From Biscogniauxia marginata (Eukaryota; Ascomycota; Sordariomycetes; Xylariales; Xylariaceae): DNA of 64,000 nucleotides. The notes beneath the pieces are model-generated. The model worked only from the letters and a program-made list of their open reading frames with translations. It was not told the origin of the DNA and ran no database searches. The DNA lies in the NCBI GenBank assembly GCA_022695795.1, contig MU404062.1, positions 310,001-374,000 on the forward strand, in the 5' to 3' direction. The number at the start of each line of letters is the position of its first letter. Within the stretch, counting starts at the first letter, position 1. Position numbers and translations under genes: made by a program. Shown one piece after another: positions 12,121-21,327 of the stretch.

Positions 12121-14532
12121 AAGAAATAAGTAGAAGAATAATAATTAATAAGCTTTTAAACGAAAGCTTTAGGTCTTTTTACGATATAATTAAAAAGTTT
12201 AAAGGAATTAACACAAGAGTTTATTATAATTATAGCTAAAAAAGAGTCACAGGAGGACATCTTAGAAGATTAATAAGAAAAAGCATTTAAGGAAGAAGAA
12301 GAGGAGGAGGAAGAAATGTCTAAAGAAAAAGACAAATAGGTAAGATAACCTTAATCACTTTTAGACGATAGTGACCCTAATAACTTGAACGACGATAATA
12401 ATATAACAATTCTTGACGTGAAGGGTTTTAAACTAATTACATTTAGTAGATATGATGGGTTAAGTGATTTAAAAGGATTTTTGATTTAGGTTAGAACCTA
12501 TTTACGGTTTTATTATAAAACGATTATTATTAAGGAATAAAAGGTTTTTACGGTATTCTAGCTTTTCGCCGGAACCGCCTTAACCTGGTTTTAACTAATG
12601 TTAAAGGATTATCTAAAAAACGGACTAAACGCCTAAAAAGATACGAAGAAAGTCTTTAAAAATTATAAAGAATTTAAAAAATAACTTAGGTTTATGTTTG
12701 GCAATTTAATCCTTAAGTAATAAGCCGAAGCTTGACTTTATAAACTACAATAAGATAAGAAGGCTTTAAATTATGTTGTTAAGTTCAAAAAACTCGTAAA
12801 TTAGTTATAATTACTTATTAAAAGCTTATATTACTTGTTTTATTAAGGGTTAAAGAACCATATAAAGGATAAGTTGTATAAAATAAACTTATATAAAGAA
12901 AGGAACTTAAAGAAGTTTAATAACTACGTTATAATAGTAATTACTATCGATAACGAGAACTTCGAACAGTATCTTGAAAAGAAAAAGACGGTGTAACGAA
13001 GGAGTGGCGACCAGTTTAAAGGAGGAAATCATAGAAGTGGTGCCGGAACTAGAAAAGGCATGGAAATAAAGTTAAATCTTATTAAAATTAACGTTATTTA
13101 AAAAGAACGGAAGAAACGAGATAAATCAACCATTAAATGTTTTAACTATAAAAAGAAGGGATATTATAAAAACGAGTATCGAAGTCTTAAAAAACAAGAA
13201 TTAAAAATAAGAGGGATTTCTTAACTTGAGAAAAGAGTCGCTAAAGTAAGGGTTTAATTCGAAAATAATAAGGAAATAAACCAAGTATTTATTATCGGCA
13301 CCATTAAAGTAGAAAAGATTAAAGAGGCTCTTATAAAAGGAATTTATGGATTTCATTAAATCAACCGCAAGGAATGCCTAAAGGAGGACCACTCGTATCT
13401 AGGACATCTTACACTAGAACAAGCCAAACAAGGATATAACGAAAGCGAACTATTATACGTGTATAATAACTACAAGTTAGGATACGACTTAGGAATTGAG
13501 TTAAACCATAGTGATCTACATTGGAGCCACTACAAGAACGATAAATGCGAACCCTATTAGGGGAAAAGCCAACATAATAGCTTAAACTAGAGGCTTTACA
13601 TAAATGATAATTATAATGTTCATTAAAGCTTAAAAGAACATATATCGTTACGTTAGAGCTTTTGTATTAACGACGTTTATTAAGTACACAAAAGTTTTAA
13701 GAATAGAGCCGGTTACTATCCTTAAAAACTAGAGAGTGACGACACGGAAGAAAATGAGTGTATTTACAATAACACCCCACGATGGCTACATTACCCTAAA
13801 GCATGTTATCTTTACTTAAACTTCGAAAAAAGCTACGAAGTAATAGCTAAAGGTTGTATATATTACATCTCGGTACTATATGACGTATATAACTTGCTCG
13901 AAGCAGGTTTTGAAGAAGACGAGATTAAGGAAGAATTATGGGAATTATAAAAGGGACTATATCTTTTATAATGGCTCGAAAAACGAACTAAATACGACAT
14001 TAATTTGTTTAGCTTTATAAAAAAACACTTAATAAAGTAGTAAATAAAAACACGTGCGACTAAACGAGGCTATAAATAAATTATTAAAGCATACCTCAAA
14101 AAAAGAGGAAAGCTCCCAAAAATCAATATAAACTTAAAGGGAAATATTAAGATACCCCTAGTAAGTAGACTTAATAATTACTCCTTCTATTTAAGAATAA
14201 TCCAGAACTTTAAAAAATTCCGAGTTAATAAAACGGATTTAAGTTATAAAAAGGCCCTCGAAAAAGAATTAAAGTTTTAATATGCAAAATTTTATATAAA
14301 GAATAAACCTTTTACCCCCTACTACGTAAAAGGTAATTAGAGAGATTATCTAAGTAATGATTACTAGAAACACGCTCTCATGAAAGCCCAAGAATGGAAG
14401 GACATCCAGGCTATAACAACTAAGAGAAAACTAAAAGGGAAGGAACGTGGAAAACCAAAAAACGGTAAAGGCTCTCGCCAATAAGGCAGTAAGAAGCCAT
14501 AAACAATAAGTCTTTATATAAAGTCTAGTTGA
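12121..14532 (+). pseudogene. Decayed gag with CCHC zinc knuckle
   Basis: One plus-strand frame (codon starts equal 1 modulo 3) runs from about 12121 to the TGA at 14530-14532, broken by many TAA/TAG codons. The true start is uncertain. An in-frame ATG at 12316 follows a Glu-rich run, but coding likelihood extends upstream. The middle resembles a retrotransposon capsid, with a Glu-Ala-Leu-Tyr-Lys-Leu-like helix near 12720-12760. A zinc knuckle at 13138-13182 keeps the first Cys and the Lys-Lys-x-Gly spacing, but the other metal ligands now read Tyr, as expected from TGT to TAT and CAT to TAT. RIP causes no indels, so the frame itself is probably original. Confidence 0.85.
13318..14460 (+). 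other. Extra ~380-codon segment between zinc knuckle and protease
   Basis: The gag frame continues well past the zinc knuckle. The segment is rich in Tyr, His, Asp, Asn and Lys, with scattered Cys (for example near 13375, 13545, 13666, 13760, 13804 and 13855), an acidic helical stretch at about 13880-13990, and a very basic end at 14390-14480. Parts of 13370-13560 and 13740-13950 carry few stops, so they look less mutated than the flanks. I do not recognise a domain. It could be a capsid extension, a captured host fragment or a lineage-specific domain. Confidence 0.6.
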
Positions 14533-17500
14533 GATTTAATAACACTATTATAACTAGAGTTAGGTATAACGAAAGGGAGTATAAAGCCTTAATAGATTTA
14601 GGAGTAAATAAAAGCTATATCTTAATAAAGGTAACTTAAGAAGACAAAATACCATAAGTATATAAATAAAATCTGTATAAGTTATGGAACTTTAAAGGAA
14701 ATATATCTAGTTACGAGAATGGTAGGGTATTAAGAGAAATAATTCCTTTCTTAGTAACTATTTAAGGATATTTTAAATAAATTATTTTTAATATTATATA
14801 TATATTAAATCACGACATAATCTTGAGAATGAATTGGCTTAGAAAAAGTAATCTACGAATAAATTTCGAGATAGATACGTTTTATTGGGATTAAAAATAG
14901 GAGGAGTTAACCGTTACGGGTTACGAAATAAGTACCGCAAGTAACTTTAAAGAAACGGATATAAAAACGAAATATATCGCTTATATGATTTAAGTAACTA
15001 AACCTAAAGATTTAACGAAAAGAGTATCACGTAAATATTTCCGTTTCTATAAATTATTTAAAGATAGAATAAAAAAAGAATTACTAGAATATAGTTAGTG
15101 GGATCACTAAATCCACTTTAAAAAAGGAAAATAACTAAAATTATTCCCAATATATTTTATGAATTAGGAAAAATAAAGAGTATTATGAAAGGGAATCCAG
15201 GAGGATCTTAATAAAGGATATATTTGAGAATCCGAATCCTCGTTAGGATACTTGGTAATCATGGTATTTAAAATCGATAAAAACGGGAAATAACGTGTCA
15301 ATGAAAAAGGAAATCTAGTGTGGAGACGAGTGATCGATTACCGACACCTAAATAAAATAATCAAGAAAAACGGGTATTTATTATTACTAATAAAACTTAT
15401 AAAAGGACAAATTAATAAGGCTTAAATCTTTATAGCACTAGATCTTCGTGATGGATACTATATAATTAGAATGGCCAAGGGACACGAATAATATACAGCT
15501 TTTTAAACGATATATAGATATTATAAGTACAAGGTTATGCTATTTAGACTTATTAACGCACCCGCTATATTTTAATATATAATTATAATAGTTTTTTGCA
15601 AGTTTTTAGATAAATTTGTATTTGTTTACCTAGACGATATACTGATTTACTTAAAAAACGAAAAGGAATATAAGAAATATATAGAGTAGGTGTTGAAAGC
15701 CCTGGAAAAAGTAAACCTATTTATTTATTCAATTAAAAGTAAATAGCATGTTAAGAAATTAGACTATTTAGGGTTTATAATAAATCCAGGAGAAATTCAC
15801 ATTTAAAAGGGAAAAATAACAATAGTTAAGGATTAGCTAGAACCTAAGAATGTTATAAACGTACGCGCATTTCTTGGCTTTATTAATTATATTAAATAAC
15901 TCATTAAAGATTTCGAGCGTATCATTAAACCATTAACGGAATTAATTACCCTAGTAAAAATAAGAGAGGCTTTTTATTTCACTAAAGAAGTTAAACGGGC
16001 TTTTCAGCAGCTAAAAGAAGTCGTAACTAGTGAGGTTATATGTAAACTTCCGAACGAAAATAAAAAGAAACAATTAAAGACAAACGCCTCAAATTTCGCT
16101 ATTAGAGCAGTTCTAGAGCAGTTAAAAGACAATAGGAAATGGTACCCAGTCGCGTACCTATCCAAAGCACTACATAGTGCTAAACTAAACTATTAGATTT
16201 ATAATAAAGAACTATTAATAGTCATTAGAGCACTAGAGGAATGGGAACCATGGCTTAGCGAAACCAAAGAACCTATCAATATCTATTTAAACCACAAGAA
16301 CCTTATACGATTCATAATAACACAAACGCTTAACTAAAGACACGAGCGTTAAATGATTTTCTTGTCTAGATTTAATTTCAAAATCCAGCACATTAAGAGA
16401 AAAGAAAACATTCAAGTAGATCTTCTCAATAGAAAAGGAGATTATAAATCAAAAATCAACAAAAGAAATGTCTAGATGTTTAAATAACAAAATAACAAAT
16501 TAATTGTATTAATTTACATGTGAATTAATATAAGAAACTAGAAATAACGGTTTAAGGAAAATTATAATTAAAAAGAAAAACAATTATAGTCTTAACAAGA
16601 ATCCAGCGACGAGCTTCTCTTATACAAGGAAAAAGTATACATATTAAAATAAATATAGAACGAATTCGTTAAAGAATTTCACGAATATTCTCTACACGGC
16701 CACTAAGGGATTTTTAAAACGGTGAAACGACTTTAAAAGGAATTCGACTTTCCAAAAATATAATAAACAGTTAAAAGAATTATGAAGAATTGTAACATTT
16801 ATAATAAGGTTAAAGCATCACGACATAAACCATATGAATTATTATAACCAACCTAGATACCTAACAAAACATAGAATATAATTGTATGGGACTTCGTAGT
16901 GAAACTCTTAAAGTCAAAAGATCCTACAATAGGAGTACACTATAATAGCATATGAGTAATCGTTAATAGACTTACGAAATACGCCTACTTCTTACTATTC
17001 AACGAATTAAACATAACAAAACAATTAGCTTTTAGCTTTTTGAGAAAGTATGTTAATAAACATGGATTACTAGAACGCATTGTTTCAAATAGAAACAAAC
17101 TATTCACGTCAAAGTTTTAAACTAGCTTAATAAAACGAATAGGGATTAAGCAAAAGCTGTCTACAGCGTACCATCCTTAAATAAACAAACAAATAAAAAG
17201 GCTTAATTAAACACTTAAATAGTACCTTAAAAGTTATATTAATTGGTAAATAAACAATTAAGTAAAATTGTTATTTATAGCTTAAGTTATATACAATATA
17301 TTAATTAACAAAGATATAAAGCTATCACTATACAAAACGGTGTATAACCAAAAAACAAAAATCTACAGAAAATCGTTCGGACTCATAAAAACACTAAATA
17401 CCACAATAATAACTCCTTAAGTAAAAGTATTATTTAAAAAGATCTAGGTAACACAAGTAAAGCTACAAAAAGAACTATAATTTATTCAAGAAAAGATAAC

Positions 17501-18053
17501 TAAATACTATAATAAAAAGAGAATTAAAGGATTAATTCTCAAGAGAAGAGACATGATTTACTTGCTCCGCTAAAAACAAGGCGCAACAGCAAAAACGCCC
17601 CAAATTAAAACAAAACGACCTAACAAGAAACTCGAATTTAAAAAATTAAGACCCTATAAAATTAAAAAAATTATTTTAAAAATTAACTATAAATTTTCAC
17701 TATTAAAGAGATCCAAAATACATCCTGTATTTTATGTTTCGCTTTTAAAACCAACACTAAAAAACGCCTCGTTAAAAGAACAATTAAAATTTAAAAAGAA
17801 TCTTAATAAATACGAAATTAAAAAGATATTAAATTTAAGAAAAGTTGGTAATTAATTATAATATCTTGTTAAATAAGAAGGTTACTCACTTGAGGAGAAT
17901 ATTTAGGAACCTTTTAAGCATTTAAAAAACTTAACAAATGAGATTAAGGATTTCCACCACTAAAATCTAGATTAGCTAAGAAGACCTAGATATCGAGATT
18001 TTAATCCTACTAGGGAAAATTAAAAAAGGAAAAAAGGTAGGCCTCGAAAGTAA
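14514..18053 (+). pseudogene. Decayed pol: PR-RT-RNase H-INT-chromodomain
   Basis: A second plus-strand frame (codon starts 0 modulo 3, i.e. -1 relative to gag) can be followed from 14514 to about 18053. Protease is near 14590 (Ala-Leu-Ile-Asp-Leu-Gly, Ser lost). Reverse transcriptase spans about 15230-15690, with LDLRDGYY near 15440 and intact YLDDILIY at 15627-15650. RNase H is at about 16080-16420. Integrase runs from an HHCC-like region at 16680 to a core whose second Asp is Asn (about 17083) and whose catalytic Glu appears as Lys (about 17190). A chromodomain is at 17811-17935, including YLVK and EGYSLEEN. Stops are nearly all TAA/TAG. The chromodomain would have steered integration to heterochromatin in the ancestor; that role is known for the family and is not seen here. 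Confidence 0.92.
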
Positions 18054-18123
18054 ACAAGTTTTATAAAGATTTAAATTAACGCTATAATTTCTTTATACGT
18101 TACGATTCTTTAGTAAAACGTTT

Positions 18124-18591
18124 TTATTCTTTTTCTTCGCGCTTAACGCGCTCCAGTTCCTCGATAGAATTAAAACCTCGAGTAATTATTCTTTATAACT
18201 TTCTAGACCATAAGCTTTTTTATGTCCGAAGACGACGCGCTTTATTTATAACTGTTACCGCCTTGCTTATAACCTCCTTAGCTACAGTATTCGCCTTTTC
18301 CAGGTCCGCCTTAACCTTTTAAAACTACTCGACAATTTTAGCCACACTTTTACACGAAATACTAAAAACGTTATAACGAGTACGATTTAAACGAATATAC
18401 TCTAAGTAGCGATCCAAATCTTCAGAAACTATATATTCCTTTCTAGAATTTTTATAATAAGAATAAACCATTTCTTTTTTCCCGTTTAAAGTGATTAACC
18501 TTAAAAGAGTAGCCTTGTTTTTTGCTATTTTTTTAATACGTCGCGAAGTGTTAGAAATTTCCTTTCGGGTTTTAATTATGCGGTAAGACAT
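18124..18591 (-). pseudogene. Convergent third ORF of the retrotransposon, coiled-coil-like
   Basis: A minus-strand frame lies between the end of pol and the 3' LTR. It is fully open from 18681 to 18328 and can be followed in the same frame to about 18124, interrupted only by TAA/TAG codons of the kind RIP makes from Gln or Trp. A Met at 18591 is a likely start. The product would be about 155 residues, Lys/Arg/Glu-rich and mostly helical, with repeated Leu/Ile/Val spacing (Ala-Asp-Leu-Glu-Lys-Ala, Glu-Glu-Leu-Glu-Arg-Val). It points toward pol, tail to tail. Its function is unknown, and chance open frame is less likely because the frame survives heavy mutation. Confidence 0.55.
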
Positions 18592-18679
18592 AATAAAAAA
18601 AATGAAGTTAAGAAACCTAAAAAAAGTAGTAAATAAGACTTTTTTAAACCCTCTTTTTATCTTTAGAACAAAAATCCTC

Positions 18680-18694
18680 AAAAGGGAAGAATAA
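18680..18694 (+). other. Polypurine tract
   Basis: A purine-rich run (AAAAGGGAAGAATAA) directly abuts the TGTTAC start of the 3' LTR. This is where plus-strand DNA synthesis would be primed. One T interrupts the end. Confidence 0.7.
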
Positions 18695-19108
18695 TGTTAC
18701 GAATCTTATGTTCCCCCCCCTTTGCGTGCAAGTCACGTAAGCAAAATATGAATTAATAAATCATAGGTAAATAAAAGTTAATTTATTAATTCAAGGTAAA
18801 TTAGTAAATTATGGGTAAACAAGAAGCGATTTACTAATTTAACGAGTTTATATAAAGGAAAAACGAGTATAAATAAATTAGGGTTTCCTTATATATCTAG
18901 TCATTTATTCTCGTTTTTTAGCTATTAATTTAAGACTATAGTCACTCTTTGATACTATAATGAAAGTACCTTGAAACCTCTCTAACGAACATAACATTGT
19001 GAACCCTTGAACCAATCTCAACCTATTGTTACCTTCAAATCAAGAAAACCCAGTACGTACTCACCTGTGAAGTCAGCTGACTAGGAATACACAGGGAGGT
19101 TCGTCACA
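18695..19108 (+). repeat. 3' LTR
   Basis: 414 bp, matching the 5' LTR from end to end. The left, inner half is rich in converted bases. The right, outer half keeps most C and G where the 5' copy has T and A. Confidence 0.93.
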
Positions 19109-19113
19109 AGGTA
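19109..19113 (+). repeat. Right target-site duplication (AGGTA)
   Basis: Exact copy of the AGGTA before the left LTR, immediately after the terminal CACA of the right LTR. Confidence 0.9.
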
Positions 19114-20215
19114 GTCTTGTGAGCGCGTGTGTATACTACTTTGATAAGCTTAATTCTATGGTGTTACGTATGATTCATTGCAATACTCCCACTAAATGAT
19201 AGCTATGAGAATTACACTAGGCGCGGAGCTTAGGAGCAATATACTTGACAAGAGTCAATGGTACTAGCTATGACTCGAAGTAGACTCTTATCGATGTGAG
19301 CCATCGAGCTAGTACGAGGACTACGATTTATTATTCGTATAATTCAGGACTGGCAATTATTTTTCCTCCTACTGGTGTGCCCTGAAACAGAGTATCAATT
19401 CTAACACAATGGTCTTCTAGGTATAAAAATATTATTCCCGCGGGTATGATTTAATGGCACAAATTGTGTTCAACTTCCCCTTGTCATGAATAATCACTAC
19501 AACTAATAAGTATCTTAGGATTTTGAATAAATGTAGCTTCGAGAAGTCCATTGTGGACATCTCGACGCTGTAAATTAGTCTAGGCGGGAATCGGAGGAGG
19601 GTCCGGAGCTTCCGGGATTTCCGGGGGATGGACCCATAGAAGGATCGGCCCCACTCTGTCCGAATCTAGCAGGTAATTAACAAATTAGATCCGGAGGTCT
19701 AATCTCATTGGTTCATTGACGAAGACCCCTAAAGTTCATATAGACACATCGTCCTTGGACGCAAGGGGGGAGACTCGAATTAAGCGGTAATTAATAGATA
19801 TAAATAGATGGATTGCGGCGTCGTGGTTGAGACATAATTTACATCACGCCACTTCAGAAAAAATACCTCCTCAGCTTGGTATAAATATCAGAAAATGTTT
19901 GCGAAACTTAATTTACCGTAAGGGTCAGTTTTCCTTCGTGGAAACGCTGGCTGATACATTTACTGTGCGCATCCGATATGATGATTGGCCAGGACCCGAA
20001 CATGCATCACCTGGGATATTGCTCTCTTGGGCGCATGTGACACAGGTCACGCCGTCTCCTTTTCGCGTTCGTACATCACATGTAATACAGAAACTAACCA
20101 ACAAGTTCAGAATCTCGAAACGTGTAAAAACTCGACCCTAGACGTCTTGGTTTCCGATTTTATCTGGTATACTTCGATAACCTACTATTTTATTTTCCCC
20201 AAACACAGAGTAGTG
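19114..20215. other. Spacer between retrotransposon and cutinase gene
   Basis: No supported coding region. It should contain the cutinase promoter. A TATAAATAG sequence at 19799-19807 is the best TATA-like match, but it lies about 410 bp before the start codon. The small open frames here have no recognisable features. Confidence 0.45.
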
Positions 20216-21327
20216 ATGACCATGCCCTCTCGTTCCATGTTGACGTGGTCCACAGCCCTTTCCGGCCTTGCTATCTTCTCCTCTCTTGTGCAAACTACAC
20301 CCGGCACCAAAGAGGTGATATTCCGCCGCGGGGCGACGGCGTCTGCGAATGAATGGGATCCTATCCTCGTTGCGGAAGAAGGCGCAAAGTGTGCCGACTT
20401 AGCTGTAATATTTGCCCGGGGCACGTTCGATACGCCGTAAGTTACAAAAGACAACCCCGATAAACTCAACGGCGGAGGGAAAATGCCCTTGTGCTGATAA
20501 TTCATACTAACTAGTAACCTGGGTGTCTGGGTTGGCGGGCCGTTCTACGATGCGCTCCACAGAAATCCAGACCTCAACATAGCGGTCCAGGGTGTGAGCG
20601 AGACGGACTATCCGGCCGACCTCCCTGGATACATCCTTCAGGGCGGATCGGACAGTTGTGGTGAGGCTATGGGGAGAGACATACAGAAATACCACGAGCG
20701 TTGTCCGGAGGCCGCGATCGCTGCTTGGGGATGGAGGCAAGTAATCTGATTCACATGGCCTACCTACATAATGATTATTATCTCCGTCACATCCCACAAC
20801 ACAACATATCGTCCGCCAGCGTCTCCTATCTAACGATATTCCACAGCCAGGGAAGCCAGTGCGCCCACAAAGCAATGGGCCACCTCGGCGACGCGGCCGA
20901 CAGCCTCATCGCGCTCGGCGCCTTCGGCGACCCCGTCAGTGTCTGGGCAGACACGGTCCCGTACCCTGAGAAGCCGGCGAACACGGAGTTCCTCTCGTAC
21001 TGCAACGGCGCGCCGACGGACCCGCTCTGCGGGCACCTCCGGGACGACGCGCCGGGCGACCCCGTCGGGTTCGCCGCATGGCTCAAGGACATCTGGGACG
21101 AGGTTTCCGGCGTCCACATGAACGAGGAACAGGAGGAGGCGTTCGCGGAGCTCCTGGTGACGCTCCCGGGGGAAGCTGCCAAGCTGGCGGGTCAGCTTGC
21201 GAGGGATATCATCGGTGGCCACCTGCAGAGGTGGATGCTGACACCTGAGCACTTCTGGTATGGGATCGATGGGACGGTGGATAAGGCTGCGCAGGACTTG
21301 GTAGAGGTCTATAAGAGGGGACTATAA
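20216..21327 (+). CDS. Secreted cutinase-family (CE5) esterase with an insertion
   Basis: Serine esterase of the cutinase/acetylxylan-esterase family, expected to hydrolyse cutin-like polyesters or related esters outside the cell. Exons are 20216-20436, 20515-20736 and 20847-21327, in phase, giving 307 residues; an alternative start lies at 20222. The N terminus has a hydrophobic signal-like stretch (residues about 9-26). Family signatures are FARGT near 67, the nucleophile elbow GWSQG with Ser148, Asp206 in TDPLC, and His282 in HFWYG. Ser148 is completed across the second intron only if that intron uses GC-AG ends (20737-20846). The Asp-His spacing is 76 residues against about 13 in Fusarium cutinase, so a helical insert of about 60 residues is present. 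Exon 3 is markedly GC-rich compared with its flanks. True cutin activity is not certain. Confidence 0.88.

Larger units (their letters stand above)
11600..19108 (+). mobile_element. Complete RIP-inactivated Ty3/gypsy chromovirus
   Basis: A 7509-bp LTR retrotransposon on the plus strand with 414-bp LTRs at both ends and a perfect AGGTA target duplication. The order is gag with zinc knuckle, a long extra segment, protease, reverse transcriptase, RNase H, integrase and chromodomain, which is the chromovirus order. The interior is very AT-rich. Almost every stop is TAA or TAG where a homolog would be expected to have Gln or Trp. Key residues are altered by transitions: zinc-knuckle Cys to Tyr, protease DSG to DLG via TCA to TTA, and the second integrase Asp to Asn. 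This is the CpA-to-TpA pattern of RIP. The element cannot encode working proteins. Confidence 0.95.

Noticed and set aside
20826..21252. Minus-strand frames inside cutinase exon 3
   Set aside because: They are antisense to a clearly catalytic coding exon and reflect its high GC content.
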